A DNA stretch of 64,000 nucleotides from Corynebacterium afermentans subsp. lipophilum (GTDB lineage Bacteria > Actinomycetota > Actinomycetes > Mycobacteriales > Mycobacteriaceae). Both the position numbers and the translations under genes were made by a program. This document shows, piece by piece, positions 8,592-17,074 of the stretch; the stretch's first letter is position 1, and every line of letters begins with the position of its first letter. Under the pieces are notes generated by a model. It did no database searches and was not told the origin of the DNA. It was given only the letters and a program-made list of their open reading frames with translations. The stretch covers positions 1,612,001 through 1,676,000 of the forward strand of contig NZ_CP046530.1 of the NCBI RefSeq assembly GCF_030408375.1, in the 5' to 3' direction.

Positions 8592-10043
8592 CTAGACGTT
8601 AGTGCCCTCGATGGCCTCGGCGATAAACGCCTTGACGGCCTCGGCGTCGTTGGGCAGGTCGGTCACGTGGCGCTCGGCGTCCATGATGCCCGCGAACCGC
8701 TCCGGCACCTCGGGAGCCTCACCGATCGCCTCGGTAATAGTGTCGGCGAACTTCACCGGCAGCGCGGTCTCCAGCACCACGATCGGGGTGTCCACCTCGC
8801 CCGCGAGCTGCTCGGCCACGTACACGCCGTCGGCGGTGTGAGGGTCCACCAGCACGCCGAACTCGTCGCTCATGCGCTTGATGGTGGCAACGCGGTCGGC
8901 GTGAGTGGAGGTGCCGGAGGCGAAGCCGAACTCGCCGCGAATGCGCTCCATCACCTCTGCCCTACCCAGGTCGGAGGCAGCGAAGCCTCCGTTTTTCACC
9001 CTGTTAGCGAACAGCTCGGAGGTGAGATCGGAGTCGCGCAACGTGGCGTCGAAAAGCATCCGCTCAAAGTTGGACGCCTTGGAGATGTCCATGGACGGCG
9101 AGGACGTCGCGTGGGTCTCCGCGGCGGAGCGGGGGCGGTACTCGCCGTTGACGAAGAAGTCGTGCAGCACGTCGTTTTCGTTGGTGGCCACGATGAGGCG
9201 GTCGATGGGCAGTCCCATCTGCTTCGCAATGTGCCCCGCGCACACGTTGCCGAAGTTGCCCGTGGGCACGCAGAACGAGACGCGCTCGTCGTTCGTCTCG
9301 GTGACTTTCAGGTAGGTGGCGATGTAGTACACCACCTGCGCGAGCAGGCGCGCGAAGTTGATGGAGTTCACCGCGCCGATGGAGTACTTCGACTTGAACG
9401 CCGCGTCCGCGCTGACGGCCTTGACCACGTCCTGACAGTCGTCGAACACGCCGGCAAGCGCGATGTTGAAGATGTTCGGATCGTCCAGTCCGAACATCTG
9501 CGCCTGCTGGAACGGGGTCATGCGCCCGGCCGGGGTGAGCATGAACACCCGGATGCCATCGCGCCCGCGCATCGCGTACTCGGCCGACGACCCAGTGTCG
9601 CCCGAGGTCGCGCCCAAGATGTTGAGCTCCTCGCCGCGGCGGGCCAGCTCGTACTCGAACAGCTCGCCGAGCAGCTGCATCGCCATGTCCTTGAACGCGG
9701 CGGTCGGACCCTCGGACAGGTGGCCGATGTGCAGCGTGTCATTCAGGCGGGTCACCGGCACGATCTCTTCGTCGGCGAAGACGGGCGTGCGGTACGCCCG
9801 GCGCGCGATCGCCTCGAGGTCCGCCTCGGGGATGTCGTCGACGTAGAGCTTCAGTACTTCGGCGGCGAGGGCTGCGTAGCCGTCGTCAAGCAAAAGCTCG
9901 CGCCACTCGCCCAAAAGTTCCGGGGTGATGGACGGGTACACCGCCGGCATGAACAAGCCGCCGTCGGGGCTTAAGCCTGTGAGCAGGATGTCTGTGAAGG
10001 AGCGCGACTGCGCCGATGCGTCGCGAGTTGAGATGTAGTCCAC
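8592..10043 (-). CDS. thrC: Threonine synthase
   Basis: Converts O-phosphohomoserine to L-threonine with pyridoxal phosphate, the last step of threonine synthesis. The 483-residue product begins DYISTRDAS and carries LSEGPTAAFKDMAMQLLGEL, in which the Lys of FKD holds the cofactor, then LGATSGDTGSSAEYAMRG (phosphate-binding turn) and the FCVPTGNFGN loop that is typical of the long, fold-type-II ThrC class. It reads like C. glutamicum ThrC over its full length. The start is GTG at 10043. It is transcribed away from the small genes upstream. Confidence 0.97.
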   Translation of the reverse strand: MDYISTRDASAQSRSFTDILLTGLSPDGGLFMPAVYPSITPELLGEWRELLLDDGYAALAAEVLKLYVDDIPEADLEAIARRAYRTPVFADEEIVPVTRLNDTLHIGHLSEGPTAAFKDMAMQLLGELFEYELARRGEELNILGATSGDTGSSAEYAMRGRDGIRVFMLTPAGRMTPFQQAQMFGLDDPNIFNIALAGVFDDCQDVVKAVSADAAFKSKYSIGAVNSINFARLLAQVVYYIATYLKVTETNDERVSFCVPTGNFGNVCAGHIAKQMGLPIDRLIVATNENDVLHDFFVNGEYRPRSAAETHATSSPSMDISKASNFERMLFDATLRDSDLTSELFANRVKNGGFAASDLGRAEVMERIRGEFGFASGTSTHADRVATIKRMSDEFGVLVDPHTADGVYVAEQLAGEVDTPIVVLETALPVKFADTITEAIGEAPEVPERFAGIMDAERHVTDLPNDAEAVKAFIAEAIEGTNV

Positions 10044-10132
10044 CCCGCGAAGTCTACGGCATGGGCGCCTCTGCCCGGCCTGTTCCGGGGATTTACTTAC
10101 ATTCCCGGCTGGCCTCCTCTCCGAGCGAGAAC

Positions 10133-10297
10133 TCAATCCGCCAATCCGAGCTCGTTTTCTAGCTCCTCGAGGGAGATAGTTGGAAGCTCGCCACGCCGAA
10201 TCGCATCGGCTTCCGCTTCAAGTTCGTCGACATACTCCAGCTCCGCGCTTAGTGCTTCGCGCGCGTAATCAGAGGTCGGGCTACCTGATCTGCTCAT
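10133..10297 (-). CDS. Small antitoxin-like protein, 54 residues, orphan
   Basis: ATG at 10297 opens a 54-codon frame: MSRSGSPTSDYAREALSAEL, a charged helix ending EAEADAIRRG, then ELPTISLEELENELGL. The end (two residues, TISLEEL..ELGL) resembles the C-terminal toxin-binding tail of small type II antitoxins such as the Phd/YefM or RHH-type families. No toxin gene is next to it. It may be the remnant of a toxin-antitoxin pair, or an unrelated small protein; the frame itself is supported by codon use and by its position between two same-strand genes. Confidence 0.5.
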   Translation of the reverse strand: MSRSGSPTSDYAREALSAELEYVDELEAEADAIRRGELPTISLEELENELGLAD

Positions 10298-10315
10298 GTG
10301 TATATCCGGAAGCCC

Positions 10316-10585
10316 CTACCGGCGGGGCGGTTCCTGTCGACCGGTCAAAATATCCACCACCGAGCGAATCGCGGCGTCGCCGAGCGGCGGCACGGTGCGC
10401 TCCTTCTCGGGCGCGTGCTCGCGCGCGGGCGTGCGGGTAGTCGGTTCGACGGTGATGCTCAGCGTCTCGGCGTCGAGCTCCAGGGCGGTCTTCGGGTCAA
10501 CGCCGGCCACGCGCGCGGCGTCCACCAGCGCGACAAGGTCCGCGAAGGTGGCGTTGTTCAGGTCGATGGTCATGTTCACTGCCAT
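10316..10585 (-). CDS. Small conserved actinobacterial protein, unknown function
   Basis: An 89-residue protein from ATG 10585 (MAVNMTIDL) or 85 residues from the ATG at 10573 (MTIDLNN). The first half (NNATFADLVALVDAARVAGV) looks like an amphipathic helical fold, the second half is a Thr/Pro/Glu linker and a short helix AIRSVVDIL. No signal peptide, membrane span or known motif is visible. It ends 18 bases before the antitoxin-like gene on the same strand. A GCCTATCGACG word lies 16 bases upstream of the start (10601-10611). Confidence 0.55.
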   Translation of the reverse strand: MAVNMTIDLNNATFADLVALVDAARVAGVDPKTALELDAETLSITVEPTTRTPAREHAPEKERTVPPLGDAAIRSVVDILTGRQEPPRR

Positions 10586-10673
10586 GGGCTCGAGCATATT
10601 GCCTATCGACGCCACTCCGCCTCCCCGTCCCCTCTTTGCCAGCGCCCGCGCCCGGCCTTTCCGCGCCCCCATC

Positions 10674-10749
10674 CGCGGATCCAGCTAGTCGCACCTCGTT
10701 TTTCGCCCCCCTGGGGGCGTTTAGCTGGCTCCTGATAGCTGGATCCGCG
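10674..10749. repeat. Intergenic iterated-word palindrome (element J)
   Basis: CGCGGATCCAGCTA (10674-10687) is repeated as its exact reverse complement at 10736-10749. Between them are a partial copy AGCTGGCTCC, an inner palindrome CGCCCCCCTGGGGGCG and a core CTCGTTTTTCGCC. It sits just upstream, on the coding strand, of the 89-residue gene and downstream of glnE. The layout matches the other word-iterating gaps listed here, with a private word. Confidence 0.7.
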
Positions 10750-10776
10750 CAACGGGCCGGGCCGCCCTCCCCTGCC

Positions 10777-13700
10777 CTAGTCGAACTCGAGCGACGGCAC
10801 CTCACCCCAGAACGCCTCCTCCACCACCTGGTGGGCGTGGCGGGTGATGCGCAGGTAGTCCTCCAGGAACTCCTGCTGGTCGTCGGGGTCGTAGCCGGCG
10901 GAGCCCGCCACCTGCGCGAGCTGCGGGCCCGGCGCGGGCAGCTGATCGGTGCGTTTGCCGGCGACCAGCACGATGGCGTTGCGGGCGCGGGTGGCCGTCA
11001 GCCACGCGGTGCGCAGCACCTCGGCATCCGAGCCGCGGATGACGGACGGGTCGTCGAGCTCGGCGAGGAAATCCAGCGCGTCCAGGGTCGAGGGGGTGCG
11101 CAGTTCCTCGTGGGTGTCGGCGTGCTGCATGGTCAAAAGCTGCACGGTCCACTCCACGTCCGCGAGCGCGCCGCGGCCGAGCTTGGTGTGGGTGGCGCGG
11201 TCGGCGCCGCGGGGCAGGCGCTCGTTGTCGACGCGGGCTTTGATGCGGCGGATTTCCCGGATGTCCGCGGGCTTGGCGCCGCCGACCGGGTAGCGGAAGG
11301 CGTCGATGGCCTCCAGGAACGCATCCCCCACGCCGCGGTCGCCGGCGACGACTGCGGCGCGCAGCAGCGCCTGGCGTTCCCAGACTTCGCCCCACTGGCG
11401 GTAGTAGCGCTCGTAGCTGGCGATGGTGCGCACCACCGGGCCGGAGCGGCCCTCGGGGCGCAGTCCCAGATCCACCTCGAGCGGTGGGTCGCCGGAGGGT
11501 TTGGACAGCCGCGCGCGCATCTGGTCGACGATCTTCGCCGCCCAGGCGATGGCGCTGGCTTCGTCGGCTTCCTCGCTCGGCTCGGCGACGATCATCACGT
11601 CGGCGTCCGAGCCATAGCCGAGTTCGGCGCCGCCGAGGCGGCCCATGCCGATGACGGCGATGCGGGCCGGCGGCTCGTCGTGAGGCGAGGATGCGAGATC
11701 CGCGTGCACCTCGGCGCGAAGCGCCGCCTCGAGGACGGCCTCCCACACGTAGGTCAGTTCGAGGCAGACCTGGCGCGGCTCCATCAGGCCGAGCAGGTCG
11801 GCGCTCGCGATGCGGGCGAGCTCCGCGCGGCGCAGGGAGCGCGCCACGGCGACGGCTTTGTCGGGGTCCGCCTGGTGGCGCTTGGCGGAGGCGATGATGG
11901 CTTTATGCACTTGGTCTGGGGCGGCGTCGAGCAGCCGGGGACCGTTGGAGCCGTCGCCGAGGAGTTTGACCACGTCGGGCGCGGAGATGATCAGGTCGGA
12001 GGCGTACGGCGAGGTGCCCAGGATGTGCATGAGGCGTTGCGACGCCACGCCCTCGTCGCGCAGCATGCGGAGAAACCAGCTGCGGTCGACGGCGGCGTCG
12101 GAAAGCTTGCGGTAGTTCAGCAAGCCCTGGCCGGGGTCGGCGGTGTCCGCGAGCCAGTGCATCAGGCTCGGCAGCAGGATCGCCTGCAGCTTGGCCTTGC
12201 GCGAGGTGCCCTTGACCAGCGCGGAGAGGTGGTCGAAGGCGCGCGCCGGGTGGCGGTAGCCAAGCGCGGCCAGCTGTGCTTTCACCGCGTCGGCGGAGAG
12301 GGTGGCCTCGCCGACGGACATGTCGGCCACCGCGCCGAGCAGCGGGCGGTAGAACAGCCGCTCGTGCAGGTCGGAGACGTCGCGGCGCACGCGTTTGAGC
12401 TCGCGGTACATCGCGTCCGGGGCGGTGCCGCGGTGGTTCGCAGTGAACCCGGCGGCGCGGGCGAGCCAGCGGTTGCGCTTCTCGTCGTCCGGCTCGGGCA
12501 GCTGGTGGGTGCGCTTGAAGCGCTGCAGCTGCAGCCGGTGCTCCAACAGGCGCAAAAACTCGTAGGCCTCGGTGAGCACCCGCGCGTCTTCGCGCCCCAC
12601 GTAGCCGGCCTTAGCCAGGGCAGCGAGTGCCTCCAAAGTGTTGCGGGCGCGAAGGGTGTCGTCGATGCGCCCGTGCACGAGTTGCAGAAGCTGCACAGCG
12701 AACTCGACGTCGCGAAGCCCGCCGGGGCCGAGTTTGAGCTCGCGGCGTCGCACCTCGGCCGGCACGTTTTCCAACACGCGCCGGCGCATGGCTTGAACGT
12801 CCTCGACGAAGGAGTCGCGCTGGGAAGCCTCCCACACCAGCGGCGCGATCGCCTCGGAGTACGCCCGCCCCAACTCCATCGTCCCGGTCTGCGGACGCGC
12901 CTTCAGAAGCGCCTGGAACTCCCAGGTCTCGGCCCATTTCCGGTAGTACGCCTGGTGCGATTCCAAGGTGCGCACCAACGCGCCCGAGGCGCCTTCCGGC
13001 CGCAGGTTCGCGTCCACGTCGAAGAAGCACGCGGAGCCGATGCGCATCATCTCCGCGGCCACGCGCGTAATCTTCGGCGAGGCGGGCTCGGCCACGAACA
13101 CCACGTCCACGTCGGAGATGTAGTTCAACTCGCCGGCGCCGCACTTGCCCATGGCGATCACGGCGAGCTGCGCGTCCGGTTCCTCGTCGCCGTAGACGTC
13201 GCGCACCGCCACCGCGAGCGCTGCTGTCAGTGCCGCGTCCGCGAGCCAGGTGAGCCGCTCGGTGGTGTAGCTGTAGCTCATGGATTCGCCTTCGCCGTAG
13301 CCCTTCACCGCAGCGAACGTGCCGGCGAGGTCGGCGGCGGCGATGCGCATTACAAGGTCGCGGTGGGTGGCGCGGAGCTTTTGCTTAGCGACGTCAACGT
13401 CACCCTCCCCCGCCGTGTACAGCCCCGGGCCGTCAGCGTCGACCCCCACGGCGGCGAGCATGGTGCGGTAGAGCTCAGCCTCATCCGGCAGGTCCTCGAG
13501 CAGCAGCCGCCACTGCTGCGGGTGCGCGATCAGGTGGTCTGACAGCGCGGTGGAACCGCCCAGCAGGGCGAAGAACCGGGTGCGGAATACGGGAAAGTCG
13601 CGCAGTGCGGCGAGCAGCTCCGCCCAGCCGTCGCCTAAGGCGTCGAAGAGCCGGTGGGCGTTGTTGAGCGCCAGGTCCGGGTCGCTTGCGCCGGCGAGGG

Positions 13701-13791
13701 TGTAGAGCGAAGCTTCGTCGATAAGCGAAAGCTCCTCGATGTCCTCGGCGGCGCGCGGGCTGGTCAGTCCGAGCTTGGCGGGTGAAATCAC
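10777..13791 (-). CDS. glnE: Glutamine synthetase adenylyltransferase/deadenylase
   Basis: Bifunctional enzyme of 1004 residues that adds AMP to, and removes it from, the Tyr of GlnA. Two nucleotidyltransferase domains can be seen: the N-terminal deadenylase with GKCGAGELNYISDVDVVF (about residue 220) and the C-terminal adenylyltransferase with GMGRLGGAELGYGSDADVMI (about residue 710); both keep the D-x-D metal ligands. The length is the usual one. The GTG start at 13791 overlaps the TGA stop of glnA2 (GTGA), so the two genes are translationally coupled. The Leu-Ile-Asp-Glu codons near the start contain a GCTTATCGACG word (minus strand, 13716-13726). Confidence 0.97.
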   Translation of the reverse strand: MISPAKLGLTSPRAAEDIEELSLIDEASLYTLAGASDPDLALNNAHRLFDALGDGWAELLAALRDFPVFRTRFFALLGGSTALSDHLIAHPQQWRLLLEDLPDEAELYRTMLAAVGVDADGPGLYTAGEGDVDVAKQKLRATHRDLVMRIAAADLAGTFAAVKGYGEGESMSYSYTTERLTWLADAALTAALAVAVRDVYGDEEPDAQLAVIAMGKCGAGELNYISDVDVVFVAEPASPKITRVAAEMMRIGSACFFDVDANLRPEGASGALVRTLESHQAYYRKWAETWEFQALLKARPQTGTMELGRAYSEAIAPLVWEASQRDSFVEDVQAMRRRVLENVPAEVRRRELKLGPGGLRDVEFAVQLLQLVHGRIDDTLRARNTLEALAALAKAGYVGREDARVLTEAYEFLRLLEHRLQLQRFKRTHQLPEPDDEKRNRWLARAAGFTANHRGTAPDAMYRELKRVRRDVSDLHERLFYRPLLGAVADMSVGEATLSADAVKAQLAALGYRHPARAFDHLSALVKGTSRKAKLQAILLPSLMHWLADTADPGQGLLNYRKLSDAAVDRSWFLRMLRDEGVASQRLMHILGTSPYASDLIISAPDVVKLLGDGSNGPRLLDAAPDQVHKAIIASAKRHQADPDKAVAVARSLRRAELARIASADLLGLMEPRQVCLELTYVWEAVLEAALRAEVHADLASSPHDEPPARIAVIGMGRLGGAELGYGSDADVMIVAEPSEEADEASAIAWAAKIVDQMRARLSKPSGDPPLEVDLGLRPEGRSGPVVRTIASYERYYRQWGEVWERQALLRAAVVAGDRGVGDAFLEAIDAFRYPVGGAKPADIREIRRIKARVDNERLPRGADRATHTKLGRGALADVEWTVQLLTMQHADTHEELRTPSTLDALDFLAELDDPSVIRGSDAEVLRTAWLTATRARNAIVLVAGKRTDQLPAPGPQLAQVAGSAGYDPDDQQEFLEDYLRITRHAHQVVEEAFWGEVPSLEFD

Positions 13792-15122
13792 AGGTCAATC
13801 CCCGTATCGATCTCCCAGGGGGTGATCTGGGCGGTGTAGTCGTGCCACTCGGCCCACTTGGCGCGCAGGAAGAACTCGAAGACCTGCTCGCCTAGGACCT
13901 CGGCCATGAACTCGGAGCGCTCCATCTGGCGCAGCGCCTGGTCAAGTGAGTTGGGCAGGTCGCGGTAGCCCATCGCGCGGCGCTCGCGGCGGGTCAGGGC
14001 GAAGACGTCGTCGCGGGCGGGCTCGTCCAGCTCGTAGCCCTCCTCGATGCCCTTCAGGCCTGCGGCAAGGATCGCTGAAAACGCCAGGTAGGGGTTGCAG
14101 GCCGAGTCCAGCGAGCGCACCTCCGCCCGGCGCGAATCCGCCTTGTGCAGGCGGTAGGTGGGCACGCGCACCATGGCGGAGCGGTTGGAGATGCCCCAGG
14201 TGGCGGCGGTGGGCGCCTCGGAGCCGAACTGCAGGCGCTTGTAGGAATTGACCCACTGGTTGGTCACCGCGGAGATCTCGCCCGCGTGCTCGATGATGCC
14301 GGCGATGAACTGGCGGCCGGTTTTGGACAAGCTGATTTCGTCGTCCGGGTCGTGGAAGGCGTTGGTGTCGCCCTCGAACAGGGAGAAGTGGGTGTGCATC
14401 GCCGAGCCCTCGAGGTCCTTGAACGGCTTGGGCATGAACGTGGCGTGCACGCCGTTCATTTCCGCGACCGTTTTCACGATGTAGCGGAAGGTGACGATGT
14501 TGTCGGCCATGGTCAGCGCGTCGGTGTGGCGCAGGTCGATCTCCTGCTGGCCCGGCGAGCCCTCGTGGTGGGAGAACTCGGTGACAATGCCCATGTACTC
14601 CAGCGCGGAGACCGCCATGCGGCGCAGCTTCGGCGCCTCGTTGCGTTTGGCCTGGTCGAAGTAGCCGCCCTTGTCCGCTGGGGTGGGCGGCTGGTCGCCC
14701 TGGCCGGGTTTGACCACGTAGAACTCGATCTCCGGGCTGGCCACGAACTCGAAGCCCATGTCGCGGGCGTTGGTGATCTGGCGGCGCAGCACCTGGCGCG
14801 GGTCGGCGTAAAGCGGGTCGCCGTCGGGCATGGTGATGTCGCAGAACATGCGCGCGGTTTGCAGGCCCGCCTCTTCGTCGAACGGCAGCGGCTGGTACGT
14901 CGACGGGTCGGGCCGCAGCAGGGTGTCCGACTCGGAGACGCGGGAAAACCCCTCGATGGAGGAGCCGTCGAAGCCCACGCCCTCCTCGAAGGCGCTTTCC
15001 AGCTCCGCCGGCGACATCATCACGGTTTTCAGCGAGCCGAAGATGTCGGTGAACCAGAGGCGGATAAAGGCGATGTCCTGCTGCTCCACCATTCGCAGCA
15101 CGTTGTCGGTTTGGGCGCTCAT
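13788..15122 (-). CDS. glnA2: Second glutamine synthetase (GlnA2, GSI-alpha type)
   Basis: A 444-residue GSI-family protein with FDGSSIEGF, SPEIEFYVV, HHEGSPGQQEIDLRH, GSAMHTHFSLF and a C-terminal RVPTYRLHKADSRRAEVR segment. It lacks the Tyr adenylylation loop ([10 protein letters not shown]) seen in GlnA, replaced by ARDDVFALTRRERRA, so it is not expected to be a GlnE target. Close homologues in Corynebacterium and Mycobacterium are not the main glutamine synthetase and their substrate is uncertain. ATG 15122 (MSAQTDN) is taken as the start; in-frame codons upstream look unlike protein. It is divergent from the CYTH-CHAD gene (82-base gap). Confidence 0.95.
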   Translation of the reverse strand: MSAQTDNVLRMVEQQDIAFIRLWFTDIFGSLKTVMMSPAELESAFEEGVGFDGSSIEGFSRVSESDTLLRPDPSTYQPLPFDEEAGLQTARMFCDITMPDGDPLYADPRQVLRRQITNARDMGFEFVASPEIEFYVVKPGQGDQPPTPADKGGYFDQAKRNEAPKLRRMAVSALEYMGIVTEFSHHEGSPGQQEIDLRHTDALTMADNIVTFRYIVKTVAEMNGVHATFMPKPFKDLEGSAMHTHFSLFEGDTNAFHDPDDEISLSKTGRQFIAGIIEHAGEISAVTNQWVNSYKRLQFGSEAPTAATWGISNRSAMVRVPTYRLHKADSRRAEVRSLDSACNPYLAFSAILAAGLKGIEEGYELDEPARDDVFALTRRERRAMGYRDLPNSLDQALRQMERSEFMAEVLGEQVFEFFLRAKWAEWHDYTAQITPWEIDTGIDL

Positions 15123-15204
15123 GCTCCTCAACTGTAGCGGCCTTTGGGCGTCGGAAAGCAGGCTAAGCTTGGGGGTGACTAACCATTGAAGGAGGACAAC
15201 GATC

Positions 15205-16779
15205 ATGGCTGCACAAGCACCCGAGCAGTTCCTCGAGGTGGAGATCAAACTCGCCGTGGACGAGGGCACCGGCATGCCGGACCTGACGCAACTGCCCGGC
15301 GTGGAGGAGATCGCGAGCATGCGCGAGCACAACCTCTCCGCCGTGTACTACGACACGAAGGATCTGCGCCTGACGCGTTCCAAGATCACGCTGCGCCGCC
15401 GCACCGGCGGTGCGGATGACGGCTGGCACCTGAAGTTGCCGAAGGAGGGCGGCCGCAACGAGGTGCGCATGCCTCTCGACGACCCTTCGGCCGTGCCCGA
15501 GGAACTTTTGGCCCAGGTCCGCTCGATCGTGCGCACCGAGGAGCTGATTCCGGTGGCGCAGGTGGATAACCGCCGCGTGGAGATCGCCCTGGCAGGCGAC
15601 GAGGGGCAGGTCGCGGAGTTTTGCGACGACCACGTCACCGCCTGGTCGCTGCTGCCCGGCGGCGAGCGCACCAACTGGCGCGAGTGGGAGCTCGAGCTTG
15701 CTGACGCGCTGGCCGGCACCGACGAGGGCAACACGCTGATCAACCAGGGCACCAGCTTTTTGATCTCGGCGGGCGCGCGCAAGTCGTCCTCGCCGTCGAA
15801 GCTGGCCACCGCGTTGGGCGATTCCGTCAAAACCGCTCCCCTGCCGCCGCACATGCAGGCTGAGCTCGAGGAGGACTCCCCGGCGGCGGCTGTGGTGGAT
15901 TCCCTGCGCAAGCAGCGCGACGCCATCGTCGCCTGGGAACCGCGCGTGCGCGCCGACGAGTTCGACTCGGTGCACCAGCTGCGTGTGGCCACCCGCGAGA
16001 TGCGCTCCCTGCTGGAGACCTTCGAGGGCATCTTGGAGGGCGAGCAGCTCACCGCGCTTGAAGACGAGCTGAAGCACGCCGCCGGGGTTTTGGGCGTGGC
16101 CCGCGACGCCGAGGTGGTGGAAGAGCGCTTCCTGGAGCTGTTGGATTCTGACGAGTCCGGGCTCGTGGACGACGCCGCCCGCGCGCACATCGCCGGCGAC
16201 ATGCGCCGCGACTACAACGAGGCCCACGCCGAGATCGTGGCCATGCTCGACTCAGAGCGCTTCATGGAGCTGCTGGACGAGATTGATGGGTTGTTGGCGC
16301 AACCGCCCGTCGCAAAGCAGGAGGCTTCTGAGGAGGCCCCGGCGGAGTCGAAGGAGGTCCTCTACGACCACCTCAAGCGCGGCTACAAGAAGCTGAAGAA
16401 GCGCCACGACAAGGTCGACGAGCACTACCACGACACCGACCTGCCGCTGCACGAGCGCGAAGACTACGTCCACGACGTGCGCAAGGCCGCGAAGAAGCTG
16501 CGCTACTCCGCCAACGCCGCGGCCGACGCGGGTTTGAAGGCGCGGCGTTTGGCCAAGGCCTGCAAGGCGCTGCAGTCCAAGCTGGGCGACTTCCAGGACG
16601 CCGTGACCTCGCGCGACCGCATCCAGCGCCTGGCCGAAGAGGCCCGCGAGCGCGGCGAGGACACCTTCGCCTACGGCATGCTCTACCAGCGCGAACTCGA
16701 CCGCGGCGAGCAGGCCTTAAGCGGCTACGACAAGGCCGTGCGCGAGGTGCGCAAGGCGTTTAAGAAGATCAAGCCGTAA
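15205..16779 (+). CDS. CYTH and CHAD domain protein
   Basis: A 524-residue protein. Residues 8-200 form a CYTH domain starting with the ExExK signature (EVEIKLAV), and containing LRRRTGG and WHLKLPK of the triphosphate tunnel. Residues 230-520 form a CHAD domain with the His-rich helices VHQLRVATREMRS and YVHDVRKAAKKLRYSA that bind polyphosphate. CYTH enzymes hydrolyse triphosphate or work on polyphosphate; the fusion points to inorganic polyphosphate metabolism or binding. An acidic insert (about residues 375-390) separates the two CHAD halves. A GGAGG-containing leader precedes ATG 15205. Confidence 0.92.
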   Translation: MAAQAPEQFLEVEIKLAVDEGTGMPDLTQLPGVEEIASMREHNLSAVYYDTKDLRLTRSKITLRRRTGGADDGWHLKLPKEGGRNEVRMPLDDPSAVPEELLAQVRSIVRTEELIPVAQVDNRRVEIALAGDEGQVAEFCDDHVTAWSLLPGGERTNWREWELELADALAGTDEGNTLINQGTSFLISAGARKSSSPSKLATALGDSVKTAPLPPHMQAELEEDSPAAAVVDSLRKQRDAIVAWEPRVRADEFDSVHQLRVATREMRSLLETFEGILEGEQLTALEDELKHAAGVLGVARDAEVVEERFLELLDSDESGLVDDAARAHIAGDMRRDYNEAHAEIVAMLDSERFMELLDEIDGLLAQPPVAKQEASEEAPAESKEVLYDHLKRGYKKLKKRHDKVDEHYHDTDLPLHEREDYVHDVRKAAKKLRYSANAAADAGLKARRLAKACKALQSKLGDFQDAVTSRDRIQRLAEEARERGEDTFAYGMLYQRELDRGEQALSGYDKAVREVRKAFKKIKP

Positions 16780-16785
16780 GCGGGT

Positions 16786-16992
16786 TTACTTCTCCCAGGA
16801 CGGGGCCTCGCCCCAGTTGTCGTCCGCCTCGTCCTGGTTGTCGGCGCTCTTGTTGCGCTGCGCGGCAATCTGCAGCGCGGACTCCGCCTCCTCGCGGGTG
16901 GCGTACGGGCCCATGCGGTTGTCCCAGGCGGCCTCCTTGCCCTGGGTGACCTCGCCGGTGGACGGGTTGTAGTAGTACTGCTCGTCTGCCAT
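16786..16992 (-). CDS. Small SPOR-like protein
   Basis: A 68-residue protein (MADEQYYYNPSTGEVTQGKE) of the conserved actinobacterial group often annotated as a SPOR domain protein. The order Y-Y-NPSTGEV, W..RMGPY and TREEAESAL gives one short beta-alpha unit of the type seen in SPOR repeats. Function is not known; the C-terminal acidic tail ends GEAPSWEK. It is convergent with the CYTH-CHAD gene (6-base gap) and divergent from the galactokinase-like gene. An AAAGGAACGAAA leader precedes the ATG. Confidence 0.75.
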   Translation of the reverse strand: MADEQYYYNPSTGEVTQGKEAAWDNRMGPYATREEAESALQIAAQRNKSADNQDEADDNWGEAPSWEK

Positions 16993-17074
16993 TTTCGTTC
17001 CTTTCGGGTGTTGTTTACCCGTCCGACTGTACCGGGGCGGTTGGTAGTGTGGGTGCGGTTAAAAGGAGCGTGAC

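Noticed and set aside
10636..13542. A 968-codon open frame on the plus strand opposite glnE
   Set aside because: Antisense frame of a GC-rich gene; product is rich in Val, Gly, Arg, His and has no domain, while glnE on the other strand has every expected motif.
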